DNA from: Spirosoma terrae
GTDB lineage: Bacteria > Bacteroidota > Bacteroidia > Cytophagales > Spirosomataceae
DNA: 64,000 nt
Assembly (NCBI RefSeq): GCF_010435915.1
Contig: NZ_JAAFZH010000007.1
Location: forward strand, 62,001-126,000
Direction: 5' to 3'
Shown here one piece after another: positions 18,816 to 27,540 of this stretch. The position numbers were made by a program, and so were the translations under genes. The stretch's first letter is position 1, and each line of letters opens with the position of its first letter. The notes under the pieces are model-generated. The model was not told the origin of the DNA. It was given only the letters and a program-made list of their open reading frames with translations, and made no database searches.

Positions 18816-20081
18816 CTACTGAGCAGTTTTGTACGTCAGCTTATTAATCCCCTGAATGCTACCACCTTCCACTTTCAGGCCGCGCGTAGCCTTGGCCGTC
18901 GATGCGTCGATTTGATAGATATAGCTCGTCCCATCGGTCAGCGTCAGGCCGATGTAGCCCGTTTTACCGTCCAGTGGGGCATAGTTGCTACGTGCGGCAA
19001 CGGCGTTGATTTCCGTAGCGGCTGGCATACCATCGACCCACTTGAAGGTCTGGTTGTAGAGGTTCACCACCGCCAGCCGTTTACCCACCGTGTACATACC
19101 CTTTTCACTGGCCGACGTCATGGTCAGGATTACGTTGCCCTGACCAACGTAGAGCTGCGTGGAGAGGTTATAACCGCCCGATGCTTTCTCTACGTCGAAA
19201 AAGTAGCTCTTGTCGAACTCGGTGGTACCGGCTTTGATGCGGGTAATAGCCGACGGTTTGGTTGAAGTCAATTTGCCACTATTGCTGGCCACCGCCGACG
19301 AAAAAGCGTAAACATCTTTCTGCTCGTCAACGGCCAGACCGTCAACAAAATAGCGACCAATGAAGCTGGTTCGGTTGTCTTTGATGACTTTCTCCACCTG
19401 CAAACCGGGATACGACAGAACGGCAATCCAGGCACTATCGGGATAACTGGTTCCGAACACATCGGGCGATACGCCTTTGATGCTCATGTAGGGGGCAAAC
19501 ACTTTGTCGCCCACCTGCGTCGCCCACGTAAAATGCGCCCGTTCGCCATTGCCTGCCATTTTTACAACATTCACCTGCGCTTCACCGACTACTTTCGACT
19601 GGTCGGCATTGATCCGGTAAAACGACGCACTTTCGTTGCCGCTTCGTGGTATTTTAACGGTTACGATATCGTCCTGAACAGTCGTAAACACCTGAACGGT
19701 TTCGGCCTGAAAGTCAGATACTTTTTCGAGTTTTCCGGCAGCATTCAGCGTATACGTTGTAACAGCGCCCGGATTACCCTGTCCGTAGAGCAGGCTAAAG
19801 AAGCGGTTCTTATGCGTGATGTAATACCGATACGTACCGTCCTGCTCAATACCCGTTCCTTTGGTCGAAACGGTTCCTTTAGAAAGCGTATCGGCTGTCA
19901 GCAGATAATCAGCAACGCCTGTCGACCCGATGGGTAAAGCGGCAATAACGAATCGTTCTTTGGTTCCATCGCCGGTTTGGCCACCGGTTCCGGGCGTAAC
20001 CGGTGTTTCCTCTTTTGTACAAGCGGCTATCGTCAGGCCAAAAGCCAGCGCGGTAAAAACAGACTTATAATTTGTAAACAT
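18816..20081 (-). CDS. DUF4374 lipoprotein
   Basis: A 421-residue surface or periplasmic lipoprotein (lipobox TIAAC, Cys near residue 21). The mature part is a long beta-rich domain with a repeated strand pattern (RFVIAALPIGSTGVADYLLTADTLSKG; YRYYITHKNRFFSLLYGQGNPGAVTTYTL; GYNLSTQLYVGQGNVILTMTSA), probably a seven-bladed propeller. DUF4374 genes usually stand next to TonB-dependent receptors and PepSY proteins for iron or siderophore uptake, as here: the receptor gene ends 22 bases upstream. Confidence 0.88.
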   Translation of the reverse strand: MFTNYKSVFTALAFGLTIAACTKEETPVTPGTGGQTGDGTKERFVIAALPIGSTGVADYLLTADTLSKGTVSTKGTGIEQDGTYRYYITHKNRFFSLLYGQGNPGAVTTYTLNAAGKLEKVSDFQAETVQVFTTVQDDIVTVKIPRSGNESASFYRINADQSKVVGEAQVNVVKMAGNGERAHFTWATQVGDKVFAPYMSIKGVSPDVFGTSYPDSAWIAVLSYPGLQVEKVIKDNRTSFIGRYFVDGLAVDEQKDVYAFSSAVASNSGKLTSTKPSAITRIKAGTTEFDKSYFFDVEKASGGYNLSTQLYVGQGNVILTMTSASEKGMYTVGKRLAVVNLYNQTFKWVDGMPAATEINAVAARSNYAPLDGKTGYIGLTLTDGTSYIYQIDASTAKATRGLKVEGGSIQGINKLTYKTAQ

Positions 20082-20103
20082 GGTTGTATGAAATTGAAAA
20101 TGA

Positions 20104-22485
20104 TTAGTTACCTACGAAGTATCTGATTTTCAGATAGAAGCCTCGACTTGGCTTTTGCAGACTGAAGTTGTCGTACAACCTGTTGTCGAGCAGATTTTTA
20201 CACTCCAACCCGATGTTGTATTTGCCATTGGCCAGCGCGTAAACGATGTTGGCATCGTGGGCAAGTTGTTCGGGAATGTCGAGCTTATTCTGGCCCAGAC
20301 TCGGCCAATAGAGGTAATACGCGTGAACGTAGAGCAGGTTATAGCCGAAGGTCAACGTATTGCCCACTCCGCCCACGTTACGTAAGAATAGGGAGGCATC
20401 GGCATTCCCGAACAGGAACGGCATATTCGGAATCCGGTCGCGGTAGAGCGGACTTTCGCCGGTGATGCCATCCTCGAAACGGGTGTTGTTACGTAGATTC
20501 TGGTACGTCAGGTTCATTCCCGCCGTAACCAGTCGCTTATACGAATAGCGGATTTCGCCATCAAAACCAAGATTCGTTACGTCGGCCAGATTGTCCATCA
20601 CCTGCTTGGTCTGGTTGTTGTTAAGCCGGGGCCGGATAAAACCACGCGCATCCCGATACAACGCATTGGCCGCCAGACTAAAGCGGTGCCGTTTCGTCAG
20701 ATTGGTCAGGTAACTGACGCCCAGGTTGTAGTTGTAGCTGGTTTCGGGTTTCAGATTGATGTTGCCCTCCAGATTCAGCAGATCGCCGTAGAGTTCGTCG
20801 GTTTCGGGAAGCCGGTAACTCTTTTCATACGAGGCTTTTAGCTGTACGTTTTTCTGAAGAAAATAGGACGTAGCAAGACCGTAGCCCAATTGATTGAAGC
20901 TATTTTTCTGGGTCATGTACGCTACGTCGCCATAATTACCGGAGGGGTTATACGTAATGCCGTACTTGTTGTGCTGCGAAAAATGCTTCACGAACAGCGA
21001 CGTATTCCAGCGGTCGTTGTAGTCGTATTTATAACCGATACCGAGCACATTTTTGGTGTTTACACGCGGCTGCTCGTAATTCTGATTAGTTGGATTCAGC
21101 TCATCAAACCCCTGACGATTAAACGTATTGATTACGTTGTTGACACTAAGCGACTGTTTTTCTGAGATTTGATAACTAACATTGGCCGTTACCAGTCCGT
21201 TGTTATTGCGGAATTTATAGAGCGACCGTTCGCGCTCGCTGCCCAGCCCCGGATACTGCTTAAACTGTTGAAACCAGTTGTAGCGACGATAAACGGTGTC
21301 CACATTCTGCTCCTGTCCCAGATTGACATTACCCGTCAGCCGAACATTCAGCCCTTTCACGAACAGGTTATCTTTCTGATACCGAACGCTCGGCATCACA
21401 ATATTTCCCCGGCGGTACCAGTTTCCGAATACGCTCACCATCCGCGCACCCGTCTGAATTTCGGCCCGGTTCTGACCCAACGTAATACCAAACAACAGCT
21501 TATCAGCAAAACGTTTGCCCACTACGCCCACGTTGGCCACTACGGTCTCGTTCCGATACGTATCGTGGAACCGCCGAACGCGCTGATTCCGAAAATACTC
21601 GCCGGTGTTAATGTCTGCTACGTCGACCGTTACCCAATAATTATTGTCCGAATAATTCTGGAATGCATTGATCTGCGCAGTAAAACCCGATCTGGTCGTA
21701 ACACCGGCGTTTATAGCGCTACGGTGTGTGTTGAACGAACCGTAAGAATAGGACGCATCGACGTAGTTTCGCTGGCGGTTACCCGTTACGATATTAACGG
21801 CCCCACCCAATGCATCAGAACCTAACCAAATGGGAACCACGCCTTTATACACGTCGACCCGCTCGGCCAGATTGATCGGGATGTTGTTCAACTGGAACGA
21901 TGATCCGAAATTATCCATCGGAATACCGTCGATAAAGAATTTCACTTGCCTACCCGAGAAACCATTCAGCGAGAAATTGAAGTTGGAGCCAACCCCACCC
22001 GATTCCCGAACCCGTACACCCGATACGCGATCGAGAGCATGCGACAAATCGAGCGTTGAGTTATGCAGCTTTCCGGCGTCGATGGCCGTTACGTTGAACG
22101 CTTGCCGGGCCACTTCCTTCGCGTCGCTACGTCCGATAACCGACACTTCGGTGAGCTGAATATCGTCCTGTTCCAGGGCCAGATTATGGCGGGTATTCTG
22201 GTGGATCTTCAGCGTCTTGATTTCTTCTTTGAACCCAACTGACCTCACCTGCACGGAATAGTCTCCTTTGGGAATTCCCGACAGAACGAAGTGTCCTTTC
22301 TCGTCGGTGATGGTCGATTTTTTCAGGGTTTCAATCACCACACTAGCTCCCGGAATGACCTCCCCCCACGAAGCCCGAACAGTTCCCGACAGCGAAAAAT
22401 CGGCCCCAGACTGAGCTCGTAAAGAGACCGACACCCATAAAAAGAATAGCAACAGAAGAAGTACACGTGTTTGCACAATGGGCAT
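20104..22485 (-). CDS. TonB-dependent outer-membrane receptor
   Basis: A 793-residue receptor. After the signal peptide (LLLLLFFLWVSVSLRAQ) comes a carboxypeptidase-regulatory-like domain (about 27-115) and then the plug domain (LDLSHALDRVSGVRVRESGGVGSNFNF, IPMDNFGSSFQLNNIPINLAERVDVYKGVVPIWLG) and the 22-strand barrel, ending in a C-terminal Phe-x-x-x-Asn (RYFVGN). It imports a ligand, probably a ferric siderophore, using energy from TonB-ExbBD. It heads the DUF4374/PepSY/DUF4198 operon, and an AraC regulator is divergent. Confidence 0.93.
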   Translation of the reverse strand: MPIVQTRVLLLLLFFLWVSVSLRAQSGADFSLSGTVRASWGEVIPGASVVIETLKKSTITDEKGHFVLSGIPKGDYSVQVRSVGFKEEIKTLKIHQNTRHNLALEQDDIQLTEVSVIGRSDAKEVARQAFNVTAIDAGKLHNSTLDLSHALDRVSGVRVRESGGVGSNFNFSLNGFSGRQVKFFIDGIPMDNFGSSFQLNNIPINLAERVDVYKGVVPIWLGSDALGGAVNIVTGNRQRNYVDASYSYGSFNTHRSAINAGVTTRSGFTAQINAFQNYSDNNYWVTVDVADINTGEYFRNQRVRRFHDTYRNETVVANVGVVGKRFADKLLFGITLGQNRAEIQTGARMVSVFGNWYRRGNIVMPSVRYQKDNLFVKGLNVRLTGNVNLGQEQNVDTVYRRYNWFQQFKQYPGLGSERERSLYKFRNNNGLVTANVSYQISEKQSLSVNNVINTFNRQGFDELNPTNQNYEQPRVNTKNVLGIGYKYDYNDRWNTSLFVKHFSQHNKYGITYNPSGNYGDVAYMTQKNSFNQLGYGLATSYFLQKNVQLKASYEKSYRLPETDELYGDLLNLEGNINLKPETSYNYNLGVSYLTNLTKRHRFSLAANALYRDARGFIRPRLNNNQTKQVMDNLADVTNLGFDGEIRYSYKRLVTAGMNLTYQNLRNNTRFEDGITGESPLYRDRIPNMPFLFGNADASLFLRNVGGVGNTLTFGYNLLYVHAYYLYWPSLGQNKLDIPEQLAHDANIVYALANGKYNIGLECKNLLDNRLYDNFSLQKPSRGFYLKIRYFVGN

Positions 22486-22506
22486 TTTACCTATATTTGA
22501 TATTTA

Positions 22507-22523
22507 TTTAGACTAATTATAAA
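22507..22523. promoter_or_regulatory. Imperfect palindrome in the receptor/AraC divergent spacer
   Basis: TTTAGACTAATTATAAA lies 22-38 bases upstream of the receptor start and 35 bases from the AraC start. It is an imperfect AT-rich dyad of the kind bound by iron repressors or by the adjacent AraC protein. No biochemical evidence; low certainty. Confidence 0.25.
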
Positions 22524-22557
22524 CAATCGCAAAAGTAAAAGCTGAAAAGTATTCGAT

Positions 22558-23643
22558 ATGCACAATCGGGTATGCTATCTGCATTTTGTCTATTTACGAC
22601 CCGATTCCACGCCAAAGACATTTGACGAAAAACCCGCTTACAAAAAGCTTATGAAGAAAATTGCAACCTATTCAAACGAAGCAAATAACACCCTAAATAG
22701 CTCTCTATCAGAATCACATCCACAAGATGAGCCTACGAACAAGTCGACAGAGCATACGATAGTGAACGACAACGACGATCTACGAAAAATTCAATACGTA
22801 TATCCGGACAGCGTGACGTTCAACTTCCTGAAATTGACCACCACTACGTGTCACACTGCCGACATTTGGCTTGATAAACCTACTATTCAGATGCTTTTTG
22901 TAGTAGAGGGGAGATGTAGCTACCAGCCACAGCCAGAGTATGGCCCAGCCAGTACGTTGATCGCTGGTCAGCACTGCCTTGGCTACTATCCAACTATGCA
23001 GGGGAAGGTTTTGTACGCGAGCGAAACACCGTGCTTCACAATCGATATATCACTGTCGGAAGCTTATTTTCGAGCCATTTTTCAAAACGACCTAACGCAG
23101 TTGGGTAGTTTTGGTGCATCGATAGAAAAGAAACAGTCGGCCTTGCTGGGCAATCAGATTTTTCCGCTGACTTCTGTCCAAAAAGAGGTGCTACTCGCCA
23201 TACACGACTGCCCGCTGACCGGCCAGCTCCAGAAGCTTTTTCTGGACGGGAAATTACGGGAATTACTGACGCTGCAAATTGCGCAATCACAGTCCAGTTG
23301 CCCGGCGGATTCCGCTACGTTGCGCCATGACGATGTCGATACGTTTCATAGCATCCGTGATCAACTGGCGCAAAACCTGACCCATCCCCCATCGCTGAAA
23401 GAGCTGACGTTGCTGGCGGGGATGAACCGTACCAAGCTGATGAGCGGTTTCAAAAACTTGTTTGGTACAACCATTTACAGCTACGTAGCCGACCTGCGCA
23501 TGGAACGCGCCAAAGAGCTGCTGATTAGAGAACCACTCCTGAAAATTGCCGACGTTGCCCGGCGGGTTGGGTTCAAAAACCCGAACAATTTTTCGGCCGC
23601 TTTCAAAAAGAAATTCGGTTATTCACCTAATTCACTACGTTGA
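22558..23643 (+). CDS. AraC family regulator of the metal-uptake operon (PchR-like)
   Basis: A 361-residue protein, or 330 from the ATG at 22651. The first 70 residues look unstructured; then a sensor region (IQMLFVVEGRCSYQPQPEYG, GQHCLGYYPTMQGKVLYASE) and an AraC double helix-turn-helix in the last 100 residues (LKELTLLAGMNRTKLMSGFKNLFGTTIYSYV; IADVARRVGFKNPNNFSAAFKKKFGYSP). This build matches regulators that bind their ferric siderophore directly and switch on the receptor gene. It is divergent from the TonB receptor with a 72-base spacer. Confidence 0.88.
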   Translation: MHNRVCYLHFVYLRPDSTPKTFDEKPAYKKLMKKIATYSNEANNTLNSSLSESHPQDEPTNKSTEHTIVNDNDDLRKIQYVYPDSVTFNFLKLTTTTCHTADIWLDKPTIQMLFVVEGRCSYQPQPEYGPASTLIAGQHCLGYYPTMQGKVLYASETPCFTIDISLSEAYFRAIFQNDLTQLGSFGASIEKKQSALLGNQIFPLTSVQKEVLLAIHDCPLTGQLQKLFLDGKLRELLTLQIAQSQSSCPADSATLRHDDVDTFHSIRDQLAQNLTHPPSLKELTLLAGMNRTKLMSGFKNLFGTTIYSYVADLRMERAKELLIREPLLKIADVARRVGFKNPNNFSAAFKKKFGYSPNSLR

Positions 23644-23650
23644 TTCTGGT

Positions 23651-24217
23651 TCACTGTGGAGCAATGGCTCCTTCAAATCCGAGCATCATAGCCGCTTTAA
23701 AATCGCCGGTATTGTACACGCCATTCGGTTGAAGCGATATGTCGCGGCACTTCACATACAGAAATCCGTTTACCTGCGATACTTGCACCGTGCCGTTTTC
23801 GCTACTCCATTCTTTTATTTTTTGCCCCGATACATCGCTAAACGATACGCGCACTTTTTTCTGCGTTACGTTACTTTCAGGCGCAACCTGATACGTACCC
23901 ACAGCCGGTTTTTCTGTTCCGAAATCAAACGTTAGAACGTATAACCGATTACTTGTCGTTGATGTGAATAAGCCCTGAATAACCTCAAATCCTCCTTTAT
24001 ACCCATAGGTTGTTTTAGGCGTGTTGGCAATTGCTGCCCGAAGTTCGCCATAATTGTACCAGCCATTTGGTCCAGCATAGAGTTTGCTTTTCGGATTGGT
24101 AAAACGGTCGTCGGGAGCCGACGGTACGTTCGACCATGTGTCGGCAGGTTTTTGCTGGCCATACGTAGTGAATGTGCTTGCCAGCAGTATACAGAAAAAT
24201 AAAATGGTGTGTTTCAT
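23651..24217 (-). CDS. Hypothetical secreted protein with an internal repeat
   Basis: A 188-residue protein with a signal peptide (LLASTFTTYGQQ). The mature part is beta-rich. A motif PNGWYNYGELRAA at residues 50-62 recurs as PNGVYNTGDFKAA at 164-176, near either end of the domain, so the chain may be an internal duplication or a closed repeat. I do not recognise a family. It is convergent with the AraC gene (stop to stop 7 bases) and stands alone between it and an AlkZ-like gene. Confidence 0.7.
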   Translation of the reverse strand: MKHTILFFCILLASTFTTYGQQKPADTWSNVPSAPDDRFTNPKSKLYAGPNGWYNYGELRAAIANTPKTTYGYKGGFEVIQGLFTSTTSNRLYVLTFDFGTEKPAVGTYQVAPESNVTQKKVRVSFSDVSGQKIKEWSSENGTVQVSQVNGFLYVKCRDISLQPNGVYNTGDFKAAMMLGFEGAIAPQ

Positions 24218-24279
24218 GGCTTTTATGTGGTGTTACGTAGTGCCTGATTTTCTTAGCTAAACAAACTCATAAACCGAGT

Positions 24280-25374
24280 CTATTTACTTACATGCTGTAG
24301 AATTTCATACGTAACAGGCTTATTCGTAAATCGTTGCAGATGCTGAACAGCAGTCTCGAACACGCTACGTTGTGCATCGGTGGGGGAATAGAGAAAATGC
24401 GCTTTCACATCTGTGGACTTAGTACCGACGCTACGTTTCCACGTACCAATTAGTTGCCCATCGGCCATCAGTAGGTTCTCGAACACAGACAGCGGTTTCG
24501 ATTCACTGCTCAGAAGCATCGACGGACTACGGTCTTTATAGCCCATCACGAACTCGTCATACATCGGCAGCAAATACAATCGTTCAGTTGTAGGTGTAGA
24601 TGCTGGTGCTACGTCCTTAAAATAGTAATCGCCTGCTTTTGTTAAGTTGGTTTTCGCCAATTCTGCGCCTTTGCGGCAATCGGTTACGGTAAGCCCCGAC
24701 CACGTAGCAAAATCATGGATGGTAGCGGGTCCCCGGCTGATAAAATACCGCTGTGCCATTTCTGCGAGTGCTTCTTCTTTACTCAACGTAGCAACCGGTT
24801 TAACACGCTCCTCAAGTAGCGCATACGTAAACTGATTGCCTTCACGCGGGCCACTACAAATCAGTCCATCCAGTTCAGCCTGCATCATAATACAGCTTAA
24901 CCGCGTATCCGAAGCCTCAATACCCTGCTGCTGAAACGCCTGATTCAACGCATTACGGGTCAGAAACGTACCGCCTTCAAGTTGCCGAATCATGATCTCG
25001 TTGCATCGGTTGAAGATTGCTGAATCGAGTTCGCACTTTCGGTACATGTACGCATTGATCGCGTGTACACGCGGAGCCGTTAGCTGTAGTAGCCACCGAA
25101 TATCAGCGGCCGCTACCAGATGCCAGGTTGGTCGTAATACGTGGGTACGTAACAGGGCACCAGACGCAAAATCCCGTTCGATATCAGCATCCGTTAGCTG
25201 AGGCAGCCGCAACCCAAGCCCCCATTTACTTTGGGCATATTCCTGTCCTTGCACAGCCCCCAGCCAGGTCACCAGTTCAACGGGTGTACTGAGGGTGGTT
25301 TCGGTAAGCTGTTGATTGATCAGGCGAAGGCGGGCAATATCGGCTACATTCATAGACTTGGCTCTGTTAACCAC
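24280..25374 (-). CDS. Winged-helix DNA-binding protein, AlkZ-like (HTH_42)
   Basis: A 364-residue protein of the tandem winged-helix HTH_42/DUF1006 family, to which the AlkZ and YcaQ DNA glycosylases for bulky or crosslinked bases belong. The motif LGAVQGQEYAQSKWGLGLR contains Q42 and Q44; the QxQ pair is the proposed catalytic signature of AlkZ. HVLRPTWHLV (His-containing hairpin) and LLPMYDEFVMGYKDRS follow as in relatives. Activity on a particular lesion is only an inference. The ATG at 25353 (MNVADIARL) is a likely true start. Confidence 0.82.
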   Translation of the reverse strand: MVNRAKSMNVADIARLRLINQQLTETTLSTPVELVTWLGAVQGQEYAQSKWGLGLRLPQLTDADIERDFASGALLRTHVLRPTWHLVAAADIRWLLQLTAPRVHAINAYMYRKCELDSAIFNRCNEIMIRQLEGGTFLTRNALNQAFQQQGIEASDTRLSCIMMQAELDGLICSGPREGNQFTYALLEERVKPVATLSKEEALAEMAQRYFISRGPATIHDFATWSGLTVTDCRKGAELAKTNLTKAGDYYFKDVAPASTPTTERLYLLPMYDEFVMGYKDRSPSMLLSSESKPLSVFENLLMADGQLIGTWKRSVGTKSTDVKAHFLYSPTDAQRSVFETAVQHLQRFTNKPVTYEILQHVSK

Positions 25375-25386
25375 TACATGACTTGT

Positions 25387-26244
25387 TTAGTCGATCCGAA
25401 TGAGTTTGTTCCGTTGGTCAAAGCGAACAACATGGTCTTTTAAGAAGGCGGTTCCGATACTAATCTGGTGAATCTTGTCAGAATAATAGATTTTCTGATT
25501 GCTTAGCCGTAACCCACCCAGCACGATTTCATCCTGCAAAATAGCTTCCTGCAAAACAAAACTGGTATTACCGATTGTCATGACCGGCTGATCAGACGTA
25601 TCGGTAAACCGAAGCCCGGTCAGCGACGATGTTGGAAACAGGAATGCCTGATTCGAGCTGACGTCCAGATTGAACTCCATTACCCTGGCCCCAATCGTAC
25701 CCCGAACCGCGAATGGTCTTGAGTACGCCAGAACTCCTTTGGCCCGTCGGGATAAGGTATCTTTTGTAACGGTCCACTGGTGATTGGGGCCGTCGATGAT
25801 GATTAGGTAGCCATCAAAGAAATTTTGCCCAATCAGCCCATCCGTTAGCTGCGGTTTAACAACAGCATTATACTCCCCAACCATCAGTTGGAGCGCAGAA
25901 TGGCTGACGTTAGTTGTGCTAAGCTGATTGACGCCCACCAGAAACTCACGCTTTACTTGATTGCCAGACGTATTCTGCTGAAACCCTAAAATCTTTAATC
26001 CCAAGTCTTTAGCTACGCGCCGATCGATACGGGCCGTTCCCATAACCTCAGCATTTAGCAAGAAGTTATACGGCCCGCGTCCGTCGATCCTGACCGGAAT
26101 ATACATCAGATTATCGCGAATGGTAAGCGGAGTAGGTTGCTGGATGGATTGTCCACTGACCGTATAACCCACCAATAGAAAGAACACGAAATGAAGCCGA
26201 CTAAACACAGGCACAGGGTTGAAACTAATTCCGATAAGCAACAA
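25387..26244 (-). CDS. Retropepsin-like secreted protein, first catalytic Asp lost
   Basis: A 285-residue secreted protein with a hydrophobic N-terminal segment (LHFVFFLLVGYTVSGQ). It has the two-lobed layout of gag-polyprotein-like aspartyl proteases: GRGPYNFLLNAEVMGTARIDRRVAKDLGL, LIGQNFF, then a second lobe GARVMEFNLDVSSNQ and IGTAFLKDHVVRFDQ. In active relatives the first lobe reads DTG/DSG; here it is N64-A-E. The second lobe keeps D194 but not the Gly. It is therefore probably a non-catalytic binding protein. It is 12-33 bases upstream of the AlkZ-like gene. Confidence 0.75.
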   Translation of the reverse strand: MLLIGISFNPVPVFSRLHFVFFLLVGYTVSGQSIQQPTPLTIRDNLMYIPVRIDGRGPYNFLLNAEVMGTARIDRRVAKDLGLKILGFQQNTSGNQVKREFLVGVNQLSTTNVSHSALQLMVGEYNAVVKPQLTDGLIGQNFFDGYLIIIDGPNHQWTVTKDTLSRRAKGVLAYSRPFAVRGTIGARVMEFNLDVSSNQAFLFPTSSLTGLRFTDTSDQPVMTIGNTSFVLQEAILQDEIVLGGLRLSNQKIYYSDKIHQISIGTAFLKDHVVRFDQRNKLIRID

Positions 26245-26286
26245 AAGTAGTGCTGACTACCTCCTTAACGGTCCAAAAACAAAAGT

Positions 26287-26493
26287 TTACAGCAACCCCG
26301 AATCTTTGAACAGTTTATAAATCGCCATCGAATGGCCATGACCCAAGTCGAACTCCTCTTTGAGCCAGGCCACAATGGCTCCGGCTTTTGTACCGGGCTT
26401 GAGCAAGCCTTTTTCTTCGGCCAGTTTGATGAAATCGTCGGGACCTTTACCGGTTTTCGCCCGAATGTTATCGATATACGCCTGGAAAGACAT
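26287..26493 (-). CDS. DUF4287 small protein
   Basis: A 68-residue protein: SFQAYIDNIRAKTGKGPDDFIKLAEEKGLL, then GTKAGAIVAWLKEEFDLGHGHSMAIYKLF. This is the complete DUF4287 domain, a small helical protein found widely in soil bacteria, alone or fused with DUF5655; function unknown. It has no signal peptide. It stands between the retropepsin-like gene and the CPBP gene. Confidence 0.85.
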   Translation of the reverse strand: MSFQAYIDNIRAKTGKGPDDFIKLAEEKGLLKPGTKAGAIVAWLKEEFDLGHGHSMAIYKLFKDSGLL

Positions 26494-26796
26494 GGTTTAT
26501 TACGGTTTAAGGAATCGGTATTACGCCTGTAAAAATGCCCGATTTTTACCGCCAAACAAGCTAGTTAGGTCAACAAATTTGTATACCGAAGACTAGCTTA
26601 GCATCCCTCTTGAATCGAGGGTGTCACGATCACAACACATGATCCGCGATTTCAAGACATTTACTACGTTGATTCCTACCGAATTTTTGCTTCCGAGAAC
26701 GGAGGTCATCAAATGCCTTTAGTGGAGCCGAAACCTGCCTCCTTCGAACAGGCTGTTAGAGCCGGATTGCCCGCGAATCAGGGCCTGATTATTCGG
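26494..26796 (+). other. Intergenic stretch with an 80-codon remnant-like frame
   Basis: From 26614 to about 26856 one frame on the plus strand is open (containing SYRIFASENGGHQ and SFEQAVRAGLPANQGLIIRLA) but has no convincing start and runs into the CPBP gene end. A second frame starts with ATG at 26639 (MIRDFKTFTTLIPTEF) and stops early. Joined by one frameshift these could be the front of an antitoxin-like gene; that is a guess. Otherwise the stretch holds the upstream region of the DUF4287 gene. Confidence 0.25.
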
Positions 26797-27498
26797 CTAG
26801 CGAAGTACGCTCAGAATGGCGACAACTGCCGAAACGATAACCAACCAGTGAATTAATATACCAACTGTTAGCTTCTTGGTTATCAAAAAAATAACCCCAA
26901 AGAAAAGCCCCATGCTAAAAAACCAGCTAAACTGAGGGATCGCTTTAAGACCATGCTGGAGCGTAAATGGTATACTGGCGAGAATGACCGACACCCACTT
27001 ATTAATCCTGTATCCGACTAAACTACGGATCGCAAACCCGCGATACACGATTTCTTCCGAAAGCCCGGCAAAAAGCCCCATGATGATGTATATAATTCGC
27101 TGCTTTAACGTGGTGGGCGATAGATTCGCAAAATCAGAGAGCTTAGTCGGGTCTACCTGACCGGATCGAACTAAACTTTCTACGCCAACAAGGATGAGCA
27201 GCGACACTAGTAGATAACCACCTATCAATTTTCGCAATTGGCTGGTAGTGAGCGCAAAACCTATATCTGCAAGCGTATAGCCTTCTGAGGCCAGGGTATA
27301 CGTAACAAGTTTCATCTGAACCACGTACCACAACGTAATGATTAACCAGAAAACAGAAAAAAAATCCCATCCCGTAAACGAGAACATGGCTCGATGCAAC
27401 AGCATCAATGATAGTAAATATGAAATGGCAGGCAGACCGATCAATACGCTCAGTACTTTCCAGACTGGCAGCTTTACTCCTTTATCAAGGCTATCCAT
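26797..27498 (-). CDS. CPBP-family intramembrane glutamic/metalloprotease (Abi)
   Basis: A 233-residue polytopic protein. The catalytic Glu-Glu pair and Arg are in GLSEEIVYRGFAIRSLVG near residue 145, and the second motif with His (SIPFTLQHGLKA) and a third His near the end (LIHWLVIVSA) complete the CPBP/Rce1-type active site. Such proteins cut CAAX or bacteriocin-related substrates within the membrane. A single gene with its own promoter candidate. Confidence 0.88.
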   Translation of the reverse strand: MDSLDKGVKLPVWKVLSVLIGLPAISYLLSLMLLHRAMFSFTGWDFFSVFWLIITLWYVVQMKLVTYTLASEGYTLADIGFALTTSQLRKLIGGYLLVSLLILVGVESLVRSGQVDPTKLSDFANLSPTTLKQRIIYIIMGLFAGLSEEIVYRGFAIRSLVGYRINKWVSVILASIPFTLQHGLKAIPQFSWFFSMGLFFGVIFLITKKLTVGILIHWLVIVSAVVAILSVLR

Positions 27499-27519
27499 TT
27501 TGCGTAATTAGTAGAGACG

Positions 27520-27527
27520 CAAAGCTA
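27520..27527 (-). promoter_or_regulatory. Candidate -7 element for the CPBP gene
   Basis: On the minus strand this reads TAGCTTTG, a perfect match to the Bacteroidota -7 consensus TAnnTTTG, about 22 bases ahead of the CPBP start. No clear TTG -33 element was found. Confidence 0.35.
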
Positions 27528-27540
27528 GAAAGGAGCCAGC

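Noticed and set aside
21169..21825. A 218-residue plus-strand frame
   Set aside because: It lies entirely within the TonB receptor gene on the other strand.
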